Below, piece after piece: positions 25,195 to 33,769 of a DNA stretch of 64,000 bases (its first letter is position 1; the number at the start of each line of letters is the position of its first letter). A model generated the notes under the pieces. It did not search any database, was not told the DNA's origin, and worked only from the letters and a program-made list of their open reading frames with translations. Source of the DNA: Mycobacterium sp. GA-1285 (GTDB lineage: Bacteria > Actinomycetota > Actinomycetes > Mycobacteriales > Mycobacteriaceae); NCBI RefSeq assembly GCF_001499905.1, contig NZ_LQIS01000013.1, forward strand, positions 46,442-110,441, read 5' to 3'. A program made the translations under genes and the position numbers.

Positions 25195-27363
25195 CTATTT
25201 CAGCAGCGGGTCGCGCGGTAGACCGAGAATGCGTTCGGCGATCGTGTTGCGGGTGATCTCCGAAGTGCCTCCGGCGATCGTCATCGCCCGGTTACCGAGG
25301 TAGGCCAGCGTCAGCGTCGGGGTCTTTCCGACAACGGCTGCAGATCCCGCCAACTCCATGGCCAATTCGGTCATCCGCTGGCCGGATTCGGCCACCAGGA
25401 GTTTGGTGACGTTGCCCTCCGGCCCTGGCTCCGAACCCGCGATCGCGCGGGTCACCCGTCGCAGGTTCAACAGCCGCAACGTGTGCGTCTCGGCGATCAC
25501 CTCCCCGGCCCTGCGCAGGTACGTCGCGCGGGTCTCGGCCGACGCATTGTCGAGTAACTTCACGAGATCGGCTGCGGTGAACCCGGTCGCGCCGCCCGAA
25601 CCGCCGCCGATCGAGATGCGCTCGTTGCCCAACGTCGCGCGGGCCACCAGCCAGCCCTTGTTCACATCCCCGACGACATCGGCGTCCGGGACGAAGACAT
25701 CGTCGAAGAACACCTCGTTGAAGTGGGCGTGGCCGGTCAGGCCGCGAAGCGGATTGACCGTCACGCCAGGGGCTTTCATGTCGATGGCCATCATCGTCAC
25801 GCCCGCGTGCTTGGGTGCGTCGTGGTCGGTTCGCACGGTGGCCAGGCCCCACTGACAGTGGTGGGCCAAACTGGTCCACACCTTCTGGCCGGTCACCCGC
25901 CAGCCGCCGTCGACCTTCTTCGCCGAGGTCCGCACCGCCGCGGCATCCGAGCCTGCGCCGGGTTCGGAGAAGAGTTGACACCACATCACCTCGCCGCGCA
26001 GCACCGGTTCGACCCAGCGCTCCCGCTGGTCGTCGGTACCCGCCTGGGCGATGGTCAGCGTGACCCAGCCGGTGATGCCCAAGTCGGGACGCTCGACGCC
26101 GTCGAACTCCTCTTCGATGACCAGCTGCTCGAGCACCTCCGCGGCGCGCCCCCACGGTTTAGGCCAATGCGGCAGCAGATAACCGGAGTCGACGAGGAAG
26201 TCGCGCTGCTGGTCGGCGGGCAGGTTGCGTAGCTTCGCGACGGCCTCGCGCGCCTGCTCGCGGAACTGCTCCGCCTCCGGCGGCAGCGTGAACGAGGCGC
26301 CTCGTGCTTGGTCGCTGCGATGCGCCTCCACGATGTCCAGCAGCGGATCACCGGCCTCGGCCATCAGGGCCGCGAGCGTCCGAGCGCGCCGCAGATACAG
26401 GTGCGCATCGTGCTCCCAGGTGAAACCTATCCCGCCGTGCAACTGAATGTTGGTCTGTGCGTTGAAGATCTGTGTGCGAATGGCGTGCGATGCGGCGACC
26501 GCGGCGGCAAGCGACGCGCTGTCCAGGTCGTCGGCGCGGGCGGCATCCCACGTCGCCGCCGTCGTCACTTCGGCGTTGACGAGCATGTTCGCCGCGTGGT
26601 GCTTGACGGCCTGGAACGTCCCGATCGTTCGGCCGAATTGCTCTCGGACCTTGGCGTATTCGACGGCCATCTCCATGCTCGCCCAGCTCACGCCGACCGC
26701 TTCAGCTGACGCGAGGATACGAAAGACCGTGTGCGCCTTCGCTGCCGCCCCGCGAAGGACACGCTCGTCGGTGACCGCCACACCGCTCAGTGCGACCGAG
26801 CCGAGGCTGCGCGAGGTGTCCATCGACTCGAGTGGGGTGATTGTGACGCCCTCGGCTGCGGAATCGATGACGACGACGTCGTCACCCGCGGCCACGACCA
26901 GCAGGTTCGCGTCCGGCGCGCCCAGCACCGCGGGACTCTCGCCGGTCACCACCAGGTCGGATCCGATCGTCACACTGCCCGAAACCGCGAGCGCGCCGAC
27001 CACACTACCGTCGGCGAGACCCGGAAGTAGTTGCGCGCGAGCCGAATCAGGCGCGCACCGGTCTATCACCACAGCCGCGGCCACCGTGGGCAGGAACGGC
27101 CCCGGGCACAGCTGGCGTCCCTGAGCCTCGAGCACCACCGCCAACTCCGCGAGCCCGAATCCCGACCCGCCGTATTCCTCGGCGATGGCCAGGCCGGTCC
27201 ATCCCAGGTCCGCCGCGGCCGACCAGATCTCGGCGGGGTGCGAGGAACCGCCCTCCAGCGTCGACCGGGCGGCCCCGCGACTGTTCACGCGGTTGAGCTG
27301 GCCGAACACCGCATCGGCGAGGTCGACGTGTTCTTCGGTGATCGCGAGCGCTGACTTACTCAC
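25195..27363 (-). CDS. Fused (two-domain) acyl-CoA dehydrogenase, FadE34-like
   Basis: A 722-residue protein made of two acyl-CoA dehydrogenase domains in one chain. Domain 1 (about 5-350) has IAEEYGGSGFGLAELAVV and GGIGFTWEHDAHLYLRRA but lacks some catalytic features. Domain 2 (about 355-722) is complete, with FSEPGAGSDAAAVRT, KVWTSLAHHC, and AGGTSEITRNTIAERILGLPR at the end. Mycobacterial steroid dehydrogenases are often heterotetramers of two such proteins; FadE34 is a natural fusion of about 711 residues acting on sterol side chains. Paralogy to FadE34 is inferred from architecture. The GTG at 27363 is the start. It is divergent from lipC. No counterpart exists here in M. tuberculosis. 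Confidence 0.85.
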   Translation of the reverse strand: MSKSALAITEEHVDLADAVFGQLNRVNSRGAARSTLEGGSSHPAEIWSAAADLGWTGLAIAEEYGGSGFGLAELAVVLEAQGRQLCPGPFLPTVAAAVVIDRCAPDSARAQLLPGLADGSVVGALAVSGSVTIGSDLVVTGESPAVLGAPDANLLVVAAGDDVVVIDSAAEGVTITPLESMDTSRSLGSVALSGVAVTDERVLRGAAAKAHTVFRILASAEAVGVSWASMEMAVEYAKVREQFGRTIGTFQAVKHHAANMLVNAEVTTAATWDAARADDLDSASLAAAVAASHAIRTQIFNAQTNIQLHGGIGFTWEHDAHLYLRRARTLAALMAEAGDPLLDIVEAHRSDQARGASFTLPPEAEQFREQAREAVAKLRNLPADQQRDFLVDSGYLLPHWPKPWGRAAEVLEQLVIEEEFDGVERPDLGITGWVTLTIAQAGTDDQRERWVEPVLRGEVMWCQLFSEPGAGSDAAAVRTSAKKVDGGWRVTGQKVWTSLAHHCQWGLATVRTDHDAPKHAGVTMMAIDMKAPGVTVNPLRGLTGHAHFNEVFFDDVFVPDADVVGDVNKGWLVARATLGNERISIGGGSGGATGFTAADLVKLLDNASAETRATYLRRAGEVIAETHTLRLLNLRRVTRAIAGSEPGPEGNVTKLLVAESGQRMTELAMELAGSAAVVGKTPTLTLAYLGNRAMTIAGGTSEITRNTIAERILGLPRDPLLK

Positions 27364-27379
27364 GTGAAAAGTCCTCTTC

Positions 27380-27388
27380 GAAGTTGAC
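27380..27388. repeat. GAAGTTGAC direct repeat, copy 1
   Basis: First copy of a 9-base repeat near the start of the fused fadE gene. It overlaps the palindrome CTTCGAAG. Confidence 0.4.
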
Positions 27389-27471
27389 GGTCGGCAAGTC
27401 ACGCTAGACCATCTGCGCAGGTCACGGTATAGACCTCGGAGATCCCGAAATGTGCCCAGTAGACACTTCAA

Positions 27472-27480
27472 GAAGTTGAC
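27472..27480. repeat. GAAGTTGAC direct repeat, copy 2
   Basis: Second copy of the same 9 bases on the lipC side of the 151-base divergent region. It is preceded by ACTTCAAGAAGT, a 5-bp inverted repeat with a 2-base centre. The pair brackets the two promoters and may form regulator sites. Confidence 0.4.
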
Positions 27481-27502
27481 ATGCGCGTAAGGATCGCCGA
27501 GG

Positions 27503-27514
27503 TACAGTCGCGCA
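27503..27514 (+). promoter_or_regulatory. Leaderless-type -10 element for lipC
   Basis: TACAGT (27503-27508) lies 6 bases before the lipC ATG at 27515. TTGACA at 27476-27481 is a possible -35, although the 21-base spacing is long. No ribosome-binding site is present. Confidence 0.5.
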
Positions 27515-28738
27515 ATGACGGTGCGACCGGATGCCAGGTACCCAGGCCCGACGTTCTGGACACGCGCGCGGTGGTTGCTGAACGCCGGTCCCTCCGACTA
27601 CATGCTGGCGATGAGCGTGGCCTCGGCTTCGCTGCCCGTCATCGGAAAGCACCTCGAGCCGTTGGGCGCTGTGGCCGCGATGAGTGTCTGGGGGTCGCGC
27701 CACGCACCCGACTTCCTCGGTGCGACGGTGAAGTCGTGGTTTAGCCCGGGTGATGCCGAGCAAAAAGAGGTCGAGCGCAACAGCACCAACACCGTCACCC
27801 AGGCGGCGCTGCGCGGTGTCGTCAACGCCAAGGACCTCGCGATCGATTGGCCGGCGCCGGAGTCGGTGCCACCTTTGTGGAAACTGCGCGAGCACCGGCG
27901 CAACGTCTATCGCACGTCCGTGCAGTACGGCCCCCGGCCCTCGCAACTGCTCGACGTCTGGCGGCCCGAGGAGTTGCCGGCCGAGCCCGCCCCGGTGCTG
28001 ATCTTCGTACCGGGTGGCGCATGGGTCCACGGCAAGCGCATCCTTCAGGGTTACGCGTTGATGTCCCATCTCGCCGAGAAGGGCTGGGTGTGCCTGTCCA
28101 TCGACTACCGTGTGGCGCCGCACCATCGGTGGCCGGCGCATATCCACGACGTCAAGACCGCGATCGCGTGGGCCCGCGCGAACGTCGACAGATTCGGCGG
28201 CGATCGGGACTTCGTGGCGATCGCGGGCACCTCGGCGGGTGGGCACCTGGCGGCACTGGCGGGCTTGACGCCCAACGATCCGGAGCTGCAGACCGATCTG
28301 CCGGAGGATGCGGACACGTCCGTGGACGCGGTCGTCCCGATCTACGGTCGCTACTGCTGGGAAGATCGCTCGACCGTCGAACGGGTGCGGTTCGTCGACT
28401 TTCTGGAGCGGGTCGTCGTCGGACACAAGGTCGTCCGAAATCCGGATGTCTATCGCAAGGCGTCCCCGATCGCACAGGCACATGCCCAGGCGCCCCCGTT
28501 CCTGATCGTCCACGGCACCGGCGACAGCGTCATTCCGGTGGCGCAGGCCCGCGCGTTCGTCGAACGGCTGCGCGCGGTGTCCCGGTCGGTGGTGAGCTAC
28601 GTCGAACTGCCCGGCGCCGGGCATGGGTTCGACATGACCGACGGGGCCAGGACCGGATCGGTCGCCACGGCAATAGGATTGTTCCTGAACCAGATTCATC
28701 GAAACCGGACGCTGGTCGGGGCCAAAGAGGTTATATAG
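27515..28738 (+). CDS. lipC: Alpha/beta-hydrolase LipC type
   Basis: A 407-residue esterase. About 140 N-terminal residues precede the hydrolase fold. In the fold the oxyanion motif is FVPGGAWVHG (a PGGAW variant of HGGG). The nucleophile elbow is AGTSAGGHLAAL, the Asp is in VHGTGDSVIP and the His in GAGHGFD. In M. tuberculosis LipC (Rv0220) is a cell-surface esterase of similar length. The ATG at 27515 is supported by a -10 element 6 bases upstream. The WS/DGAT gene follows after 27 bases, so the two probably form an operon linking ester hydrolysis and wax ester or triacylglycerol synthesis. Confidence 0.88.
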   Translation: MTVRPDARYPGPTFWTRARWLLNAGPSDYMLAMSVASASLPVIGKHLEPLGAVAAMSVWGSRHAPDFLGATVKSWFSPGDAEQKEVERNSTNTVTQAALRGVVNAKDLAIDWPAPESVPPLWKLREHRRNVYRTSVQYGPRPSQLLDVWRPEELPAEPAPVLIFVPGGAWVHGKRILQGYALMSHLAEKGWVCLSIDYRVAPHHRWPAHIHDVKTAIAWARANVDRFGGDRDFVAIAGTSAGGHLAALAGLTPNDPELQTDLPEDADTSVDAVVPIYGRYCWEDRSTVERVRFVDFLERVVVGHKVVRNPDVYRKASPIAQAHAQAPPFLIVHGTGDSVIPVAQARAFVERLRAVSRSVVSYVELPGAGHGFDMTDGARTGSVATAIGLFLNQIHRNRTLVGAKEVI

Positions 28739-28765
28739 GCACCTCCGGACGGAGGGGGTGGCACC

Positions 28766-30184
28766 GTGAGAAGGCTCAGCGGCTGGGACGCGATCCTGCT
28801 GTATTCGGAAACCCCCACTGTGCACATGCACACCCTCAAGCTGGCCGTCATCGACCTCTCCGAGCTGGGTGACCGTCCCTTCGGCATCGACGAGTTCCGC
28901 CGCGTCATCCACGGGCGGCTCTACAAACTCGACCCGTTCCGCTACGAGCTCGTCGACATTCCGTTCAAGATCCACCACCCGATGTGGCGGGAGAACTGCG
29001 AGGTCGACCTCGAGTACCACGTGCGGCCCTGGCGGGTGGACAGCCCCGGCGGGCGCCGACAACTCGACGAAGCGGTCGGCCAGATCGCCAGCACACCGCT
29101 GGACCGGAGCAGGCCGCTGTGGGAGATGTACTTCATCGAGGGCCTGGCCAACGGAAGAATCGCGGTGCTCGGCAAGATCCACCACGCCCTCGCCGATGGG
29201 GTCGCGTCGGCCAACCTCCTGGCCCGCGGTATGGACCTACAGCAAGGTCCGCAAGCCGAACGCGACTCGTATGCAACCGATCCGCCACCGGGGAAGGCGG
29301 ACCTGGTGCGCTCGGCGTTCGCCGACCACATGCGCCAGATCGGTCGGCTACCGGGCGTCATGCGCTATACGGCGCAGGGCCTGCAACGGGTGCGCAAGAG
29401 CGCGAAGAAGCTCTCGCCCGAGCTCACCCGGCCCTTCACGCCACCGCCGTCGTTCATGAACCACCGCGTCGACGCGCAACGCAAGTTCGCCACCGCCACC
29501 CTGGCGCTCGCCGACGTCAAGGAAACGGCCAAGCATCTGGGCGTCACCATCAACGACATGGTGCTCGCGATGTCGGCGGGCGCGCTGCGGGAGCTTTCAC
29601 TGAAGTACGACGGACGGGCCGATCATCCCCTGTTGGCCTCGGTCCCAGTCAGTTTCGACTTCTCACCCGAACGCATCTCCGGCAACTACTTCACCGGGGT
29701 CATGATGACGGTCCCCATCCAGCTCGAGGATCCGCTGCAGCGGGTCCAGGCCGCGCACGACGCCGCCGTGGAGGCCAAGGAGACCCACCACCTGATGGGG
29801 CCGGAACTGGTGAGCCGGTGGTCGGCGTATTTCCCGCCGAAACCTGCCGAGCGACTGTTTCATTGGCTGGCCGAGAAGGACGGCCAGAACAAGGTCTTGA
29901 ACCTGCCGATCTCCAACGTTCCCGGGCCCCGCCAGCCCGGGCGGGTCGGTGGCGCTCTGGTCACCGAGATCTACTCCGTCGGCCCGCTCACCACCGGCAG
30001 CGGGTTGAACATCACGGTGTGGAGTTACGTCGACCAGCTCAACATCTCGGTGCTGTCCGATGGTGCCACGCTCGAGGACCCACATGAACTGACCGACGCG
30101 ATGGTCGATGCCTTCGTCGAAATCCGCCGGGCGGCTGGGCTTTCCGACGAGCTCACGGTCGTCGAATCCGCTATGGCGCAGTAA
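28766..30184 (+). CDS. WS/DGAT acyltransferase (triacylglycerol synthase family, Rv0221 type)
   Basis: A 472-residue bifunctional wax-ester synthase/diacylglycerol acyltransferase. The catalytic HHxxxDG motif is KIHHALADGVA (about residues 134-144). Other family blocks are RRLSGWDAILLYSE at the start, the PLWEMYFIEGL strand, the NDMVLAMSAGALREL helix and the late ISNVPGPRQP with NITVWSYVDQLNISV. The GTG at 28766 follows the purine-rich site GGAGGGGG. It uses acyl-CoA to cap diacylglycerol or fatty alcohols, supplying storage lipid. The orthologue is Rv0221. It converges with the next lipase gene. Confidence 0.92.
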   Translation: MRRLSGWDAILLYSETPTVHMHTLKLAVIDLSELGDRPFGIDEFRRVIHGRLYKLDPFRYELVDIPFKIHHPMWRENCEVDLEYHVRPWRVDSPGGRRQLDEAVGQIASTPLDRSRPLWEMYFIEGLANGRIAVLGKIHHALADGVASANLLARGMDLQQGPQAERDSYATDPPPGKADLVRSAFADHMRQIGRLPGVMRYTAQGLQRVRKSAKKLSPELTRPFTPPPSFMNHRVDAQRKFATATLALADVKETAKHLGVTINDMVLAMSAGALRELSLKYDGRADHPLLASVPVSFDFSPERISGNYFTGVMMTVPIQLEDPLQRVQAAHDAAVEAKETHHLMGPELVSRWSAYFPPKPAERLFHWLAEKDGQNKVLNLPISNVPGPRQPGRVGGALVTEIYSVGPLTTGSGLNITVWSYVDQLNISVLSDGATLEDPHELTDAMVDAFVEIRRAAGLSDELTVVESAMAQ

Positions 30185-30217
30185 CGGCGGCGTCCGTTTC
30201 CGCAGTATCCGGTTGAA

Positions 30218-31492
30218 CTAAGCCCCGGCCGATTCCGCCTGCGGCAATTGGCCACTCGACTGCTGACGCTGCGCGTGTACCCACGACAGGAACCGCTCGA
30301 CCGCCTCGGCCGTGTAGTGCGCCCGCGGTGACCCGTAGAAGTCGAACGCGTGCTGGGCGTATGGAATCTCGGCGTAGGCGACGGTGGACGTCGACACCTT
30401 GCGCAGTGCCTCGACGAAGTCGCGGCCCTCCTGCACCGGGATAATCGAGTCGTCCTGACCGTGAAGCACGAAAAACGGTGGCGCGTCGGGCCGTACCCGC
30501 ATGATGGAGGAGGCGTCGACGAAAGTCTGCCTGTGCTCGGTGATCGGCTTCTTCACGACGAACTTCTGCAGGAAAGCGACGAATTCCTTGCGGCCGGAGC
30601 CTCGTGCCGACACCCAGTCGTAGCGCCCGTAGATGGGTACCGCGGCCACCACCGAGGTGTCGACGTCCTCGAATCCCGGCTGCCACTGCGGATCGTCGGG
30701 CGTCAGCGCGGCCAGCGAGGACAGATGGCCGCCCGCGGAGCCCCCCGTGATCGCGACGAAGTCGGGGTCTCCGCCGTAGTCGGCGATGTTCTCCTTGATC
30801 CAAGCCAGCGCCCGTTTGACGTCGATGATGTGAGCGGGCCAGGTGTGCCGCGGGCTGACCCGGTAGTCGATCGACACGCATACCCAGCCTCGCTCGGCCA
30901 TGTGGCTCAGCAGGGGATAGGCCTGCGGCCTGCGCATGCCGATGGCCCAAGCCCCGCCGGGCACCTGCAGCAGCACAGGCGCCCTACCGTCACGCGGCAG
31001 ATCGGCGCGCCTCCAGATGTCGGCACGGTTGACCCGGCCGTGCGGGCCGTACTCGACGGTGTTGGCCCGCTCGACGTAGCGACGACGCACCAGCTCGTTC
31101 GGCGGGACTCCGATCATTCGCCGGCGCCGCGCGGGCTGCGACGACGCTGCCACCTGCTCATAGTCCTCGCCGAGCGCCTCGCGCAACGGCTCCTCGAAGT
31201 ACCGCTTCGACGTCACATTGCGGTACATGATCAGGCCGAGTAACGCCCATGCGACCGCCGTCAGCGCTAACGCGATACGGCCAAGCGCACCGCGGAAATC
31301 ACCCCGCAGGCCCCGTCGCGCCGCGTCGAGCATGGAACCGACCAGGTACAGCGGTGCGGCCTCGGTCGTCGGCCAGCCGAACGCGAAGACCGGCAGGGTG
31401 ATGTAACCCTCGCGCCCGAGCGGCTGCACACCGTTGGCGGCATTGGCGAGTTCGGCGGCTGCGCGCAGCAGCGGAAAACGGCGTCTAGTCAT
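30218..31492 (-). CDS. Alpha/beta-hydrolase with N-terminal membrane segment (LipC/LipO/LipQ-like)
   Basis: A 424-residue protein. A hydrophobic helix at about 70-92 (LALTAVAWALLGLIMYRN) follows a 60-residue region and precedes the hydrolase fold. The oxyanion motif is QVPGGAWAIG, the nucleophile elbow TGGSAGGHLSSL, the Asp in HGQDDSIIP and the His in YAQHAFD. The catalytic half is clearly similar to the LipC gene 2 kb away, so the two are paralogues. The single membrane anchor suggests attachment to the inner membrane. It sits between the WS/DGAT and PlsC-type genes, consistent with a lipid-remodelling group. Which M. tuberculosis Lip protein is the true orthologue is not clear. Confidence 0.82.
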   Translation of the reverse strand: MTRRRFPLLRAAAELANAANGVQPLGREGYITLPVFAFGWPTTEAAPLYLVGSMLDAARRGLRGDFRGALGRIALALTAVAWALLGLIMYRNVTSKRYFEEPLREALGEDYEQVAASSQPARRRRMIGVPPNELVRRRYVERANTVEYGPHGRVNRADIWRRADLPRDGRAPVLLQVPGGAWAIGMRRPQAYPLLSHMAERGWVCVSIDYRVSPRHTWPAHIIDVKRALAWIKENIADYGGDPDFVAITGGSAGGHLSSLAALTPDDPQWQPGFEDVDTSVVAAVPIYGRYDWVSARGSGRKEFVAFLQKFVVKKPITEHRQTFVDASSIMRVRPDAPPFFVLHGQDDSIIPVQEGRDFVEALRKVSTSTVAYAEIPYAQHAFDFYGSPRAHYTAEAVERFLSWVHAQRQQSSGQLPQAESAGA

Positions 31493-31534
31493 CGAGGTCC
31501 GTCATATCCCCCGGACGGGTCTCCAAAACAAGTG

Positions 31535-32338
31535 TCAGCCCAGGATCGGGAGGCGGCGCTCGGTGGCCAGCTCGTCGAGGGCACGCTGCATCACCCGCCG
31601 TACATGAGCGTCGACCTCGTCGATGTCGGGGTCCTCACCGAACTCGGCGGTGATGTCGATCGGCGGCAGCACCTGCATGACGATCTTGGAGGGCAGCGGG
31701 ATGTTGGGCGGCACCACCAACGACAGACCGAACGGGAACCCGAACGAGATCGGCATGATCTTCGCCCGGGCCAGCCGCGCGATCGGGCCGAGACGCTTGG
31801 CCAGCCAGGTGCCGCGCGACAGGAAGATCTGGGTCTCCTGGCCGCCGATGCCGACGGTCGGGACGATCGGCACGCCGGCGTTGAGGGCGGCCTTCACATA
31901 GCCGGTCCGCCCGCCGAAGTCGATGACGTTCTCCGAGAACGTGGGCCGGTACACGTCGTAGTCTCCGCCGGGGAAGACCACGACCAGACCGCCGGAGCGC
32001 AACGCCTGATCGGCATTTTCGTGGTTGGCGCTGATGTAGCCGATCTTGCGGAAGAACTCGCCGGTCGGCCCGACCATCAGCATGTCGTGGCTGAGCGTGT
32101 AGATCGGGCGGTCGTAACCGTGATGCTCATAGAAGTCCGCGGCCAGGATCGGCACGTCCATCGGCAGCATGCCTCCGGAGTGGTTCGAGACCACCAGGGC
32201 GCCGCCCGCCGGGATGTTCTCGAGGCCGCGCACCTCGGACCGGAAGTAGCGCTTGAGGAGCGGGCGGGTGACGGCGAAGAAACGTTCGGTCAGCCCCGGG
32301 TCCCATTTGGTGAGCTGCGACGGCTCGGTGTCGGCCAC
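31535..32338 (-). CDS. PlsC-type lysophospholipid/glycerol acyltransferase
   Basis: A 267-residue acyltransferase. The catalytic motif appears as NHSGGMLPMD (NHx4-D variant, near residues 52-61), the second block as FPGGDYDVYRP and the third as VPIVPTVGIGG. The C-terminal part has the usual membrane-associated PFGLSLVVPPNIPLPS stretch. The start is a GTG at 32338 behind AGAGGGGG. A KstR-type box lies 24-37 bases upstream and touches a TAATCT -10. Transfer of an acyl group to a lysophospholipid or similar acceptor is expected; the real acceptor is unknown. Confidence 0.82.
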   Translation of the reverse strand: MADTEPSQLTKWDPGLTERFFAVTRPLLKRYFRSEVRGLENIPAGGALVVSNHSGGMLPMDVPILAADFYEHHGYDRPIYTLSHDMLMVGPTGEFFRKIGYISANHENADQALRSGGLVVVFPGGDYDVYRPTFSENVIDFGGRTGYVKAALNAGVPIVPTVGIGGQETQIFLSRGTWLAKRLGPIARLARAKIMPISFGFPFGLSLVVPPNIPLPSKIVMQVLPPIDITAEFGEDPDIDEVDAHVRRVMQRALDELATERRLPILG

Positions 32339-32361
32339 CGGACCCCCTCTGGTCGAGAAAC

Positions 32362-32380
32362 TGAAACGTGTTCTAGATTA
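32362..32380 (-). promoter_or_regulatory. KstR-type operator and -10 for the PlsC-type gene
   Basis: TGAAACGTGTTCTA (32362-32375) matches every fixed position of the KstR consensus TNNAACNNGTTNNA. On the minus strand TAATCT (32380-32375) fits a -10 and overlaps the box by one base, placing the expected start site inside it. KstR represses lipid and cholesterol catabolism genes in mycobacteria. The kinase start is 74 bases away on the other side and could also be affected. Confidence 0.6.
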
Positions 32381-32436
32381 CCTGAGCGCCGCTGTGCTGG
32401 ACAAACGGTCGGGGTTTGCCGCTATGTGCGTTCGGC

Positions 32437-32448
32437 TACCTTATCCGC
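32437..32448 (+). promoter_or_regulatory. Leaderless-type -10 element for the Ser/Thr kinase
   Basis: TACCTT (32437-32442) lies 6 bases before the ATG at 32449, with no ribosome-binding site between. It fixes the kinase start. Confidence 0.5.
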
Positions 32449-33657
32449 ATGGACGGCCGCGACCTACTTGCGGACCGCTACGAATTGCGAGGTGTACTCG
32501 GTCGCGGCGGTATGGCCGAGGTCCACGATGGGTGGGACACCCGGTTGCATCGTCCGGTGGCGATCAAGGTGCTGTATCCGGCTTTCACCGCCGACACCGA
32601 CATGCGGCGACGGTTCGAGGAGGAGGCCCGAGCCGCCGCGGCGCTGAACCACCCCAACATCGTGTCGGTGCACGACTGTGGCGAGCACGACGGCAGCCCG
32701 TTCATCGTCATGGAGCGGCTGCCCGGACGGACGCTGCAGGACGAGATCGCGATGGGACCGATGCCGCCACCGCGTGTTCGCTCGGTGCTTGACGACGTGC
32801 TCGGCGCGCTGGCGTGCGCGCATGCGGCGGGCATCGTCCATCGCGACATCAAGCCGGGCAACGTGCTGATCAACCCGAACAGCGGTGCGATGAAGGTCGC
32901 CGACTTCGGCATCGCCAAGACCGCGGGTTCCACCCTCACCGCGACCGGCCAGATCGTCGGCACGATGGCCTACATGAGCCCGGAGCGGGTAGCCGGCGCA
33001 CCGGCCTCGGTGGCCGACGACCTCTACGCGGTCGGCGTGATGGGCTATGAGGCGTTGACGGGACAGCGGCCGTTTCCCCAGGAGAATCCCGCCGCGCTGC
33101 TGCACGCGATCCTCGATGAACCGCCTCCGCCGATCGGCGTGACACGTCCCGACGTCGACCCGGCGCTGGCCGCGACGATCGACCGGGCCATGGCCCGGGA
33201 TGTGAGTCAGCGGTTCGGTAGTGCGGAGCACATGCGCGCGGCGCTGATGGGCGCTCCCTCCGCGCTGCTGATGGGACCGGCACCCGCAGCGGCGCCACGA
33301 CCGGCGACCAAGATCCTCGCCGAACCGCTCGCGCCCTCCGCCAACTACTTCGTCGCTCCGCCGCCGCGCCGGCGGTCGATGAGCCGCGAGCGCAAGCTGC
33401 TGCTGGCGGCCGCGGGGTTCGTCGCGTTCGTCGTCGCGGGCCTCGCGCTGGCGCTGGACCCGTCGTCGAGCACACCGCCGCCCCAGCAGGTCAGCACCAG
33501 CACGCCTGCGCAGCCACCGCCGCCTCCCGCCCCCACCTCGTCGCTGCCGCCGACGTCGACCGCAGCGCCGATCGTCGAAAACCCCAAGCCGCCCAAGCCT
33601 CCCAAGAAGGGCAACGGCAACGGACGCGGAAACGGCAACGGCAAGAAGGACGACTGA
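32449..33657 (+). CDS. Transmembrane Ser/Thr protein kinase (Pkn family)
   Basis: A 402-residue Hanks-type kinase with all key motifs: Gly loop GRGGMAEV (18-25), ATP Lys at 40 (VAIKVL), catalytic HRDIKPGN (131-138), DFG at 152-154 and GTMAYMSPER after a Thr-rich activation loop. A membrane helix spans about 316-337. The outside part is only about 65 residues: a Pro/Thr/Ser-rich stretch ending in a lysine-rich, Gly-Asn repeat (GNGNGRGNGNGKK). It carries no PASTA or other sensor domain. The ATG at 32449 is fixed by the -10 element. The next gene encodes an MviN-type pseudokinase, a plausible substrate or partner. No kinase occurs between Rv0221 and Rv0222 in M. tuberculosis. Confidence 0.93.
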   Translation: MDGRDLLADRYELRGVLGRGGMAEVHDGWDTRLHRPVAIKVLYPAFTADTDMRRRFEEEARAAAALNHPNIVSVHDCGEHDGSPFIVMERLPGRTLQDEIAMGPMPPPRVRSVLDDVLGALACAHAAGIVHRDIKPGNVLINPNSGAMKVADFGIAKTAGSTLTATGQIVGTMAYMSPERVAGAPASVADDLYAVGVMGYEALTGQRPFPQENPAALLHAILDEPPPPIGVTRPDVDPALAATIDRAMARDVSQRFGSAEHMRAALMGAPSALLMGPAPAAAPRPATKILAEPLAPSANYFVAPPPRRRSMSRERKLLLAAAGFVAFVVAGLALALDPSSSTPPPQQVSTSTPAQPPPPPAPTSSLPPTSTAAPIVENPKPPKPPKKGNGNGRGNGNGKKDD

Positions 33658-33769
33658 CGAGTTTGAGCTCGGCGTAGCGCGGCTACTCACCGTCGACGAT
33701 TGAGCCGGCTGGCGTCCCCGCCGCACCGTTGCGAACGGCTGGACCCCCACGGCGAGTGAGTTCGGAGCG

